From the NCBI GenBank assembly GCA_033980235.1, contig CM067066.1, positions 40,419,455-40,483,454 on the forward strand: 64,000 nt of DNA, in the 5' to 3' direction. The notes beneath the pieces were generated by a model, which was not told the DNA's origin, ran no database searches, and was given only the letters and a program-made list of their open reading frames with translations. The DNA comes from Diadema setosum. Taxonomy: Eukaryota; Echinodermata; Echinoidea; Diadematoida; Diadematidae. The position numbers were made by a program, and so were the translations under genes. Positions 46,088 through 59,100 of this stretch are shown piece by piece. The stretch's first letter is position 1, and every line of letters begins with the position of its first letter.

Positions 46088-48110
46088 TAACCGTTGCTAT
46101 CAATACGGCGGTAGTTCGGCCTAATTCGGCTGATGTCCACAAGTCAATTATTGAAGCAACAACAGAGCAGTAACCATTAGACACAAAAAGGGAGATGAAA
46201 TCGTTTGTAAGCTTAATAATCCAAAGCGGTTTAATGTCTGTCTAATTGTTGTTGTAATAGCTAAAAATGACGTAATATTCGTCTCGTCATTAAAAACGAT
46301 GTGATTGGTAATAATATCACTCTCCACAAGATGCTATTCTGTGTTGAACCGACAAAGTAATTTGCATGTTACAGATTTCGCACGTGATATGAAAGGTTTT
46401 TGAACGAATAAACGGTCTTTTGTGATAAGCTGTTGATAAGAGGAGGAGAGATGAGACTGGTAAGCGGTGAAGGTAGAATCGATGTGGAGAGTATAGAGGA
46501 TGGTGGGGCTATTATACAATAAGATGATGGTATAAAAGACACCAGGTGACTGCACGACACGGGTTTCGAACCTCGGTTCTTAGCTGCATCACTGATAGGC
46601 AACCGCATGCAGTCCCGAAGGTCCCGATATGCATAAATTATGCTGATTAATTTCGCCTGTCAATTTTATTTAAGTTGTTCTATTCTCCTCCATTCACATT
46701 CCTCCGTGGAGCTGAGTAAGCAAGACACAATCAAATGATTTATCTTCATTCAATCTAAATTCAGACGAATCAACAAAGAGTGTCAAGTTTGACAGCTCTA
46801 TCAGAGCGCGGTGTAGATAACAGTCCTGTTTTCTTTATGTATATGAAAATTTATCTCACTTACTTGGAAACAGCTAAAAAAATGACAACATGCATGTGAC
46901 ATGCTAATGTATAAGAATAAAAAATGGTAAGAACAAGACATTATGGCCTGCCCTATGTTATTGACAATATTTCCCTATAAAAGTCTTGGTGATCGATCAT
47001 GCGGGTAGAATATAGAAGGAATGCTCTTTTGTAGTGACGTGGTGTTATGCCAAATCGCAGCAGGATCATGGTAGTAGGGCTCCCTCTGTGGCCACAGCAC
47101 AAGTGCCATTGTTCCCTTTTCCTTATCGCGCTTCGTATCCTTTTCTGTCAGGTATATCTTTATATATGATATATATATATATATTTCCATTTGTCTAAGG
47201 ATAGTGCCACGACGGTTTTAAGGAGCTTTAATAAATGTGATTGTTGGTGTATTTGTTTTAAAGATGAATGTTATGTTTATCTGATTATTGACGATGGTGA
47301 CAATGATGAGAAAATTGGTGACGATGATGAGGAGAGTGAAGATTATTATTATTGAGAGCAATGCAAGAATGTAATAGAAACTAAAAATGATTGAAAATGT
47401 AGAAATGTACAGAGTTAGAAATGCATGAAACAATGAGGCTTTCCATGCATGCAAGAAATTTCTAATGTATCCTTTAAAAACGTCCTTTGCCCAAAGACAG
47501 CTTTCATAAATTCTGAGGATTACTTTCCAATATAAATGAGATTTTAGGACAAAACAGTTCCGTATCGTAATATTATGATAACTACCATGCTGCAGTAACT
47601 GCTCAAAATTCTTCAAAATTATTAAAACAAGGTTAGGATATTCGATGTTTCCCGCCCCCTTTTTTTACCAATGCTTCCCCTCTGTATCATGACTGTCATG
47701 AAGTTATATTGTTGGTATAATGATAGCAACTGTAGGCCTAGTCGTTTAACAGGTACCGATTTTGATGGTAAATGTCACAAGACGTATGTTAACTGTCCAC
47801 GCTTTGAAAGCCTTGGATTTTGGGTGTCAGCGATAGATATTCAATTGAATTAGCGCCATCTACGCGAAGATCACGTCAGACGGTTTGTGATACAACCACG
47901 TTCACGCATCTATACACAATATTGTAAACTGCTGTTTGCTTGGCACCGCCGAAAGAAAAGAATAATAAGTCCGGAAAGTCATCTACATGCGGATTTGTTT
48001 GATTGCTGTTTTTCGATTCTTTTGTATTTTTCCAAGTTTTGTTTCGTTTTTGTAGAACTAAAAGTTTATGTGTGTGTTAGGTGTGTGTGTGTGTATGTGT
48101 GTGTGTGTGT
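46088..48110. other. Intergenic stretch; no gene recognised
   Basis: AT-rich sequence with a few TTATTA/GATGA-type simple stretches. A B-box-like GGTTTCGAACC near 46562 suggests an old SINE remnant. Nothing else identified. Confidence 0.6.
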
Positions 48111-48114
48111 GTCT
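48066..48114 (+). repeat. (TG)n microsatellite at the left edge of the LINE
   Basis: TG units with GTTAGG and GTATG interruptions. A similar TAGGTGTGTGTGTGTATGTG follows the LINE at 50735-50755. Confidence 0.9.
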
Positions 48115-50723
48115 GTATCTGGAAAATATGTTGATGTAGTTAAAATTTTGGGGGTTAATTTTGCCAGAGATGTGAGGGGGAAGAATGAGATCAATTTTAA
48201 AGAAATATTAAGTAGAATAAAAAAGTTATTAGGATGGTGGAAACAGCGTGATTTAACACTCATGGGTAAAATTCATTTGTTGAAAACTTATGCATTATCA
48301 AGGTTAAATTATGTTTCATCACTCATAGTTGTTCCTCAATGGATATTTTCTGAATTGGATAAGATGATTTTTGAATTTTTGTGGAATGGTTAAGACCGGG
48401 TAAAAAGGAATATTATGTATCAAGATTACGTTAATGGGGGACTGGGAATGATAAATTTCAAGCTGTTTGTCAAAATGCAACGTATTATGTGGTTGAAACG
48501 TTTATTGTATGGTGAGAAGAAATCTGGGTGGAAAATGTATTTTGATTCTAGTTTTTGATCAGTAGGAGGAAGGTTCTTATTTTTATGTGATTATGAATGG
48601 TCTAGATTGACATTGACAAATCCAGTTCCACCTTTTTATGTAGAAATGGTTAAGGTATGGCAGGAAATGGATATTTTGAAGATGAAGTGATGAATCCAGT
48701 TATATTTAATAATAGAAAAATATGTATAAAAGGGAAGAGTATTTTTGATTGCGATTTATACGAAAAGGGTGTTTATAATGTACATCATATTTAACAAGGA
48801 GGTTTTAAACCCGTTGGGTATTTTCGAAATTTAGGTATCATGGGAAATGGTATATTTAAGATAAATGATATTTATAATGTTTTTTTTTCCAGAAAAGTGG
48901 AAAGAGTCCACAGGTAGTGCAAGGTTTCAGCAAATTGATGTATCAAATTTTGATATACAGGTGAAGATTTTTGGTAAAATATTAGAATTTCAAAATATTA
49001 TGTCAAAAATATTGTATGAGTATTTTGTTACAGCTTTACAAGAATTGTAAACCCTGGAAATAAGATATGGTGAAGTGAAATATGATTTCAGTGATAAGGA
49101 AATTAGACATTATTATTAGACCTAGAAGCACGACTTTACTTAGTAAACATAGGGAATTTCAGTTTAAGTCGTTACAAGGGGTGACAAGGGAACATTTGTT
49201 TAAGTTTGGTTTTATGAATGATAATCTTTGTTCTTTTTGCCAATTGGAAAGGGAAACTTATTCACATATATTTTTCGATTGTGCGAAAGTAAAGCCGATA
49301 TGGCAGTTTCTTATTGAGTATTATGTTAGTTGAGTTAGAAGAATTAGAATGGAAACATATCTTCTTGGGTTTACGAGGTAGTTCAAATCGAATCAAATGC
49401 GTGAATGCCTTGATAATTTTGATGAAAATGGTAATATTTCGGTCAAGAGAACAAAATAAGTTACCCAAGAGGGAAAAGATAAAGAAATTTGTTTTGGATT
49501 TCATAGAGGAGGAAAAGAACGTTGCGGTTAAAGCAGGTAAGCTTGGCTTTCATTTGCAAAAATGGGAGCAGTTGAAACTTTCATAGAGAGTGTTGTTGTT
49601 GTTGTTGGTTTTTTTTTGGTTTTTTTTCACACATTGATAGTATGAATTATATATTATTATTATTTTTTTTTAATCTTTCTTCCCCCACGTCAGATGTATG
49701 GTCAGTTTAGGTTTTAGCCGTATTAATGTTTAGGAATCGGTATATGTATCAGCATTATGGTGGTCACTTTTTTTTTCTTTCCCATGTAAACGTTTAGTTA
49801 GCTTCGGTTTTTGGTGTGTGTCTAACTGTCAAAGAAACAGGTAACCAAGATACCACACGTTATATATGTAGTGTGAATTGGCGTGCAAATGTTGGTGTTT
49901 GTGAGTGCGCACTTGTGGGTATGTTGTTGTTGTTGTTGTTGTTGTTGTTGCTGTTGTTTTGGTTGATGTCTAGTGCATATACGAGTGTGTGTGTGTGTTG
50001 AGGGAAGGCTACGGGGGGGGGGGGGGTATGTTAGTGGGGAAATAGGTGGGGATGGTTAGGGTTAGGTAGATGTAGTTAGGTAATAGTATAGTAATGATTA
50101 AGGGGCTAGGCAGGAATATGGTTTGTTTTGATGATATACACATATGGTTATTTTGTTTTGTACGGGGGGAGGGGTAGGTTGATAGGTTAGATTAAAAAAA
50201 AATGATGAGTTTTGTTCGGTTAAGTAAAGAATGCTTTTTTTATGATACGTTTCAGGAAATGCTGTATTCTCAAGAGAGTGTAAGAGAATTTAGGTAATGA
50301 AGTGGATATTGAGCAATCTGATCAAGTTGATCAAGAATTTTTTTCCCTTTTAAGAGTTCTATTTTATCTGATATATTTATGTATATAGCCTGTGCTCTGC
50401 CAAAAAAAGAAAAAAAAAGAAGAGAAAACACAAATTTCTTATTGGGTGTGTGAGTGATAAGGCACATTTGGATTGGCTTGATTAGGCTGATCAAAATAGC
50501 TTTTTCTGAGAATTATGCAGAATTTCATGTTATTTCTCTTATAAAAACAGGGTATGATTAGGTAAAAAGACCCAAATATATCGTACTGTATGTTTGAAAA
50601 ATGATTTAGCAGCACAAGAAAGAACAATACAGCTGCTTTTTTTTTTTGTTGGTGGACATATTAATTTTATTGTTAATATGGATTTGATATTGAATGAAAC
50701 TCAAATAAAGAATATAAAAAAAA
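48115..50723 (+). mobile_element. 5'-truncated L1/Tx1-like LINE, ORF2 C-terminal part and 3'UTR
   Basis: 48129-48393 encodes KILGVNFARD, LGWWKQRDLTLMGKIHLLKT and FEFLWNG, typical of the region after the reverse transcriptase in L1/Tx1-type ORF2. Further pieces follow after stops and shifts: YVNGGLGMINFK (about 48430), then TREHLFKFGF and LCSFCQLERETYSHIFFDC (49180-49280), the CCHC-like end of these proteins, and a last frame to 49586. A ~1.1-kb 3'UTR with (TTG)n and G runs ends with AATAAAGAATAT and eight As at 50723. Not functional. Confidence 0.82.
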
Positions 50724-52980
50724 GTGTGCTTGCGTAGGTGTGTGTGTGTATGTGCGTGAGAGAGGAGGGGGGGGGGGCACCCCTAGTTGAGTACCGGAAA
50801 GCAAAAAGATGTAGGCCTATCAGTGCCTGTTATCATCTGCGATACTCACAATCTGTAACTGAAAGAATCGTCACACTTATTGTCAAAATAATATGTACTG
50901 TGTTCTATGTAGTAGGAGAGTGGATCGTTATCACCAGATACTTTTTTTTTTTCAGTGGTTCTGAATGGATGTTCAATTTGATGTGAGGATTAGGACTTTG
51001 GCTGAGGTTATGTTTGTGGGTATAGGCCTAAATGTAACCCTGGTGCGCTCTTTCACACAGTTATACTGTGTGGGCTTTGCGTTCGGGCTGGTCGCAGTTA
51101 GGTTATAATGTTTGGCTTGGTGTGCAGATATTTCATGAACCGAGCAATTATTGTCACAGGAGCACAATAAACCCCACGTGATGGAGAAATAATAGATAAG
51201 AGGAAAAAGACAATATATCCTCCCTACCACACCATGCACTCAATCCGATCCGTGCGATGAATGGAACGATGTGATAACGACACGGTGGTATTTCAAGCTA
51301 AATTGCAATTTTACGTTGATTGACAATTCACTATTGTAGATCTCAGATCCCAACGTTGCTTTGGTATGCTCATGCAGTTACTATCATGACTGCCATTTCT
51401 ATCTTTTCATATTTATAAAGAATGCACGAAGTAGATAATTATAATCAGGAAATTCCGTTCAGAACACATTAGACCTAATAGGCTAATATTTGCACATTTT
51501 AATGTCAGCTAGTGGATGAGCACGTGATCTAAGCATCCAACAGTTAGTACATCAGCACTAGAAACTGATCATTAATGCCTCAAATCGAGTGTGAAATTTA
51601 TGGGGAACAGTTTAATGATGCTAATGGAGTCATTTGACTCTTCGCTGTCAATATGAGTGATATCTAGATGGCATGGAAAACAGCATAAAAAAGGCGATAG
51701 TTATCGGGTAAACAGTTGGAAAGTGTATTGTACTTATTGGATCCTGTTGCATAAAAGTTGAGATCAAACATACGTTTGAAAATCAAACATAGTCTCCAAA
51801 CACTCAATTCTTATTGGCTGATGCCTGCAGCTAGTGAAAAAGAAGCTGATGCGCTCGTTTGATTGAAGAATGTATCCCTTTACAATCTGACCAGGGTCGT
51901 CCCTGCTGCATAGAAAGCATGGGCCGCGGAACGTTTTTCAGTGTGGGGGGGGGGGGGGGGTGGCAAGGTCAAGACCCCCCTTTCCCCCCCCCCCCCCCCC
52001 CCCCGCTTAGACGGGAAGAATCTAAGGGCTGAATCTTTGGGGATTGAAATTCATGAGGGTTGTGATTTTTTTCGATTTTTTTCGATTTTTTTTTTTTTTT
52101 TGAAATACTACAAAAATCCATTTTTCATGAAAATTACAAATTCCATCAACTTGATATTGACATATGTTAAGGGTAGCAATTATTCCCCCTGTTTTCTGAA
52201 AGCGGTTGGTCCACTGCTCTTTCATAATTCTAGAAAAGTGAATTTTTGTTGAATATCCTTTATATTTTCTTTATATTGTTGTCCACTCATACGTCACATC
52301 CTCTAGTAGTCTCCTTATCCAGCGGTTCCAACACCAAAACTTTAAAAATTCATAACTTTTGCATCGATTGTCCGATTTTTCTCAAACTTTCACTGATGTG
52401 TTCTACTAATGTTGCTGCTTTCACTCAATCCACATTACTCTTTGGGTTTACCTTCCCTTTAAGGCTATGGAGATCATCGTGTGCGTCTAAAGTGTATTCT
52501 CTTCAAGCACGTTATGGTACTGTCGATTACAATAATGGTTCTTGTGGCTTTCCATAAACCGTGCCGTCTCTTGCTGCGAGGCGAGCTGCAGCGCATCTGC
52601 TGTACCAAAACAGAGTATAGAAATACTGTTTGGACATGAAGTATATAGCACGTGCATATTGCATCGCAGGCGCGCAGGCGCAGGTTGACTGTGGTCATTC
52701 AACCAAAGAATGTATCGTGCACTAAATCAAGCAACCGAATAAAATAAATTGGTGCTCTCACGGCCGAAGAACGAAGATACGGCGTCAGTTCGTTCATAGT
52801 GCTAAATTATTTGGTGTGAATGCATATCATCAGAGTTAGCCTTAGCGGGTCATCCTAATCAGCGATGATCGTTTTGCAGACAAGTGTCACATTGTCACAT
52901 TGAATGCAGTCTTCTGTAAACGCTGCTATACAATCTGACAGTTCTTTGACGGCGAGAAGCGGCAAGAAACTGTACGCGAG
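50724..52980. other. Intergenic stretch upstream of the POGLUT-like gene
   Basis: Contains TG repeats, G/C homopolymer runs (51945-52004), a fragment ending GGTTTACCTTCCCTTTAA (52445-52462, the terminus of a TTAAAGGGAAGG-type element) and presumably the promoter and 5'UTR of the next gene. No TATA box is convincing. Confidence 0.55.
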
Positions 52981-53192
52981 ATGGTCCGCATTGCTGCCGA
53001 AAGTCTGGCAGGGGTAGTGTTCATGTGCCTGATCCTCGTCTGCTGCGCCGTGAAGGATGTGGTGACTGGATACGACAGGGAACGCGTTGCCTGTCCGTTT
53101 AAAAGTCTGGTGTTCGGTCCCGGCTTAGAAAAAGATTTTGTAGTCCCTGCCAGATTTTTCTACATTCAAGCAGTGGATTTTGAAAATAACAA
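52981..53192 (+). CDS. POGLUT2/3: POGLUT2/3-like coding exon 1 (signal peptide, start of filamin domain)
   Basis: ATG 52981 to donor AACAA|GTAAGT. 212 nt, leaving two bases. Joining to T at 61232 gives Asn71 and then FTYSPG, as expected from the KDELC family. Confidence 0.88.
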
Positions 53193-56100
53193 GTAAGTAC
53201 TGTATCTAGGCCTAGTGGTTCTACTCAACTATTCTATTTGCGGAATATTAGAGTAGACTTATGATTCTATTATTATAAATATAATTCAGTAGGCCTAGAG
53301 TGTCTAGTGTCAGTAATTTGGGAATGGAATTAAAAGTTAGTGCAACTTCATTAATATTCGAAATAAATTAATGAACAGTAATGACAATATTGATGAACAA
53401 CCCTGCTCGATCTATGCATTCTTCTACTTAGAAAGCTGTCCACAGCCTTGATTGCCACTTACATCATTACTCGCATAGTTCACATGCATGACATGGATTT
53501 TTCTTAAAACCGAGGCATGCCAAACTTTCATTGAAAATAGCTGTCAAACTGAGCAAAAAAAAAAATTATATCAGAGAATAAAACCCGGTTCAGAAATGTA
53601 GCTTTTAACACTCAGAAGCACGCTTCTGTGAGATCAATTAAACATGAATCAATTCATGAATGCTGACATTCTAACTGCGACCAGACCAAATGTGAAGTGT
53701 TTGCTCCATAGTAAGAGAATGGCTCTCATATTAATACAGGATGCTTTTTTTTTCGCGGACCTCTGAATTTCATACTCAAAGGATGAATTTGCTGCCAAAG
53801 CCATAGCACCAATTATTTACAAAGTCCTGAAAATTACAAATTCAGCAAAATTATGGAAATTATTTTGAAAACTTCTTTTTTTTTGAAAGTCTACGACTTC
53901 ATGGATAGCCCTCTCCAAAAAGTTGCCTTTTAGCGGACACAATTTTTGTAATGGAATAATCAGCATCTTTCATATCCTGTCCGTGCACCAGAATCACAAT
54001 TTATACCGATGATTCACCATACATATTCTAACCGAGTGAACGACAAAGAATAGGTCGGCAAATAAGGCTCAAATTTCATATTGTAGGGTATTGAAAAGGG
54101 TCTAACATGAACATTTCAAACAATTCAAAGGATAAAATATTGTGATAAATCAACATCTTCATCTAAATCTGAGGTGAAATGTGAATTTCTTAGCATTTTT
54201 ACATATTGTGTAGCATTTTTTTTAGATTTATTTTTTTCCGATTTCAGCCCACACAATGCTCTGTGAGGCTAGTGTACAAGGTCCCACACGTACTATTGAA
54301 TGTCACTAGCATGCAGAAATGTGCGCGTCCGGAATTACCATGCTGTCCAGTAATACCATTACAGTTCGACCTCAAATACCCGGCCTCCTTTTATCCGGAA
54401 ATCTCTATTACCCGGACACGTTCACGCAGTGAAGGACTTTTTTTAATCCTAAAATTGAGAAAAAACAGTGACTTTAACATCTTTTCATGGATTTATTTCA
54501 CTAATTTCATAAGATGTGCATGATAGGTTTCTCAATATCTAATGAGGTAAAACATGTATGATTTTCACATAAAGATATTTTTTATTTTTGTGAAGAAGGG
54601 ACTGCAATTTTGCGCAGGCTAGCATAGATTACACCACCGTTGCGGGGTACGCTAGCTGCCAGTGCACTGGGACGGCAGCTATATACATGTACATTAACAT
54701 TATGTCTCCCATATCCGGCCAATTCGCTTATCCGGATGAGCGCCAGTCCCGACATGGCCGGATAATCGAACTGTATTACCATACCAGGGCGGCCAACTCT
54801 CACGCATTGAGCGTGAGACTCACGCAATTCAACCAATTTTGACTGTCTCACTGTGATAAAAGAAATCTCACGCTAAACCCCCAAAATGGAATGTACATAC
54901 AACTACAAAAATATCTCTAAATTCTCTGATATTCCAAATATCGATATGCCCAAGCCCAAAATTTCGAGATTTTCCCGCGCGGGGGTAAAGCTTAACCAGA
55001 AATAATTGTTTTCGTTTCGCGCGCAAATACGAGCTATTGGATTACGATTGGTTTCTACCTATACCACGTGAGAGTAGCTTGTACTTTTGGCAAATTACAG
55101 TACATGTATGGCTATGACGTGTGCTTTACATCGCTTTACATACACTGACTGTGTAGGTAGTACATACGGCCACACAGCAGGCCGCCAGGCGCTAGCCAGG
55201 AGGTCACTCCGCTCCCTCGCAGTGTCTCACACCAAACTCTCACTCAAGGTTGGCAGCCCTGCCATACCTGTATACTGTCTACAACGGAGCACTTGAGATC
55301 TGATAGCTGTTTTCTTGCCAGTGCAAATAATGAAGGAGCAACATTGTGATATTGTTTTCAGCCCTCTTGAGAGCTGAATGGCTCAAGAGAGCTATTGTGA
55401 CCGTTCACCATCTGGTATCCATTGTGCATTGTGCATCATGCATAAGAAAAATAATCTACTCTTGAAAGTGCAGAGACTCCAACCCAAAGTACCTTCTGAT
55501 CTGGAGATTCTCCCGCCTGAAACCCCTAGCAAACGGGAGACTCAAAGTTGATGTGTGCGAAACGCGAAATTCCCAGGGATCAAGATGCTCTCTGGTGCTA
55601 TCTAAGGCTTATTTTTTCAACATACGATAGAAATATGTAAAAATCCTTTCCAACGGGAGACAAAGAGCCAGGGCGGGAGAAATTAGATCTCAAACGGGAG
55701 AACGGGAGATTTTGCAAAAATGGTTTTTCGGCAGGAGATCTCCCGTCGAAAACAGGAGAGTTGGAGTCTCTGAAAGTGGGTGGCTGAATTTGACAAACTC
55801 GGCAGTGAAATTGGTATCTAGATTTTTATCAAATTTAGCAGGATCAGGGTTGGGGGGTGGGGGTTGGGGGAGTACAGTTTTTGTCCCCGCCGAACGAGTT
55901 CGAGCAGGGGACTATGAAACGGGCTCCGTACGTGTGTGTGTCAGTCCGTCCGTCCGTGTGTCCGTCCGTGTGTGCGTCCGTGTGTGATCAAAATGTTGAA
56001 AATGCTACTCCTTCGTCATTTCTAACCCGATTTTGAATCTGTTTGCTTTATATGATAGCACTACATGGGAGCTTTGAAACTTCTATACAGAATTTCAATT

Positions 56101-59100
56101 GTGACCTTTGACCTTGACCTTTGACCTATATTGTACATTTTGCTTCAAAATGCTACTCCTTCGCCATTTCTAACCCGATTTTGATTCCGTTTGCTTTATA
56201 TGATGGCACTAGGTGAGGGCTTCAAAACTTCTACACAGAATTTTGACCTTTGACTTCTTTGACCTTTGACCTTGATTTTTGACCTATATTGTACATTGCC
56301 TACAAAATGCTACTCCTTCGCCATTTCTAACCCGATTTTGATTCCGTTTGCTTTATGTGATGGCACTAGGTGAGGGCTTCAAAACTTCTACACAGAATTT
56401 TGACCTTTGACTTCTTTGACCTTTGACCTTGATTTTTGACCTATATTGTACATTTTGCTACAAAATGCTACTCCTTTGCCATTTGTAACCCGATTTCAAT
56501 TCCGTTTGCTTTAAGTGATGGCACTAGGTGAGGGCTTCAAAACTTCTACACAGAATTTTGACCTTTGACTTCTTTGACCTTTGACCTTGATTTTTTTACC
56601 TATATTGTACATTGGCTACAAAATGCTACTCCTTCGCCATTTCTAACCTGATTTCGATTCCGTTTGCTTTATGTGATGGCACTAGGTGAGGGCTTCAAAA
56701 CTTCTACATAGAATTTTGACCTTTGACTTCTTTGACCTTCATCTTTTTACCTATATTGTACATTTTGCTACTAAATGCTACTTCCGGCGGGGACATATAT
56801 TACGCACCGCGTAATTTCTACTTTTCCTTGTTACAACTGGTGGTGGTGCTCCAGAGGGCTCCTAGGGAAGGACCAAGGTACCGCATTTTCAGCGGTTGTC
56901 GAATCTCAAGATTTTTAAAGTAGTTTGTTTCAGGTGGAATGCTGTGAAGATGAAGCGTGCTGCTCATAGGTGAGCCCTCGACTGGTCTGTTGTTTCTAGA
57001 TTTTGTCCATGCATGTGTCAAAGGGACTAATGAAGAAGTTGATAGGTGAACAGAACAGGATTTAAGATTGAAAAGTTTGATTGTAAGTAAAGCATGTAGT
57101 AATATCCTGTATGTATTCTAAGCCAGTCAGGATTAAATCAGGGTTAGTCTTCAATTCATGTGAAATGACCACAATGTCCAGTGCTTTTTCACTCTCTCTT
57201 ACTGAGGTTTCAACATTCAGGAATTATCACGAAAATTAAAGAGTCCATGATCTAGATGGAGTCTTGATGGAAATGATTTAATTATCTAGGAAAGCTGAGT
57301 TAATCTTTTTTTCATGTGACAGAGAAATCAAGCACTGACAACCAGTATGTGTTTTTCTTCATCCAAAAGTAGAAGGTTTGGGTTTTACAAAAAAAAAAAC
57401 AACAACAACCCAACAACAACCAAAACATGATATCTGAAAATGGATTCAGTATGATTTATGTACCATTCCTTCATTTTGTAGATTGCCTAACATATCGTTT
57501 TTTGGCTTTTTTTTGTGTGTGTGTGCAAATTCAAATGTTATTATTATTATTTTTTTTTTTTAGGTGTGCATAGAGGTTCTTTGTTCTGCAGAGCCTTTCT
57601 GCCCTGCAAATGGCTAGCTCCCAGCTAATGACTCTTCAACTGAAAGGATAAATTGTTAGAAGTGATTTTGCAATCTCCTTTCGTGAAAAGTATTCACATC
57701 TATCAAGGATTATCAACTATCAAACTTAATGCTGTTTTTTTTTTTAATCATTATTTGTTCTTCTATATTCTTGCAGTAGGAAATGGATGGAAACTTTTGC
57801 AGAACTTTTCTGGTGACTTTTCAAGTCTTAAAGGGATCGTATAGTTTTGGTTGAGACCTAATTTCAGTTTTCTAACATTTTTTGGTGAGATAATGAGAAA
57901 CCTCGTATGAAATATGAAAGACCATGTAATTCTATTAGGAATTCAACCTTTATTTGATGAAAATTGGTTTTGAAATGGCTGAGATATCTAAAAAAAGAGC
58001 GATTCTAATAAAGTGTGGGACCCACACTTTATTATGATCGCTTTGTTTTACTTTGTTTTTGGATGTTTCAGTCATTCCAAACTCGATTTTCATTAGATAA
58101 ACTTTGAATCCCTCTTAAAATGGTATGCTCTGTACTATATCAGTAAGTGTTTTCTTGGTATCTCGCAAAAAGTTACAAGCCCAATTCTCATCTCCACCAT
58201 TACTGTACCTTCCCTTTAAGGCATCATACGGGCACTACATAGACATCCCAACTTGAAGTGCCATTAAATTTTAGCTGCAATGGTGCTTGGGACTGGACTT
58301 TTGTGAAACTTAGAAGAGAGAAATCATGAAAGGAATCCCATTTTTGTATTCGGGCAGCAAAGTAGGACAGGAGTGTAGTCAGAAGGACAATAACTTTTTC
58401 AGAGCAAAAGAACAAACGCTTTCACTCTCTCACCATCAAAAGATTAAAAGAACAACAACAAAAACACTCATTTTATAGTGTTATTTTACCTCACCGATTT
58501 TGGGGGAAAGTATCATTAACAGAGCAAAAGAACAAATTCTTTCACTCTTGCACCTTCATGGGTTTGTAAAAAAAAGGAGTTGTATACTATAGTTTTGTTG
58601 TGCTTCACTAGTTTGGAGAATTAAGAGACCAACTTGAAGAGATCTTTTCTGGTTTCCAGAGAGCTATAAATGTTTGCTTTTAAAGAGAATGTCTTGAATA
58701 CAAGTAAATACATTTAGAGCAGTAAATAGTATGCCTTGTTTGAAGAGATCTTTTCTGGTTTCCAGAGTCATAAATATTTGCTTCTAAGAGAATGTCTTGA
58801 ATACAAGTCATTTGGAGCTGCATCTTGTTTGTGTACATGTGTTGCCATCCCAACATCCATGGGGGTGATCTTAGCTAAAGGTGCTGGTGTACAGTATATT
58901 TCAAAAAAGAAAGAGAAAAAAAAAAAGAGCAACAAGCAAACAGACTTCTCATTATTTTACAGGCCATTTGAAGAACATGCAAGTAGTGGAAACCCAAGAA
59001 TTGTGGTGCACCTTGTCATATTTGGCAGGAGATTTGTGTAGATGGAGAAATAAAAAGATCCCCATCATGGTGGAATTATTTAGTCGTCAATTACATACCA

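Noticed and set aside
46540..46620. tRNA-like stretch on the minus strand (GACTGCA ... TGCAGTC ends, GGTTCGAAACCC B box)
   Set aside because: The acceptor ends pair and a B box is present, but the T and D stems do not form and no A box fits; at most an old SINE remnant.
47218..47616. 132-codon minus-strand frame rich in Ile/Phe
   Set aside because: AT-rich low-complexity DNA (TTATTATTATTG, GATGATGAG) gives the hydrophobic bias; no family resemblance or splice context.
55700..55990. 91-codon open frame ending in Val/Arg/Ser repeats
   Set aside because: It runs through the left end and GTGT/CCGT tract of the HINE-like element.
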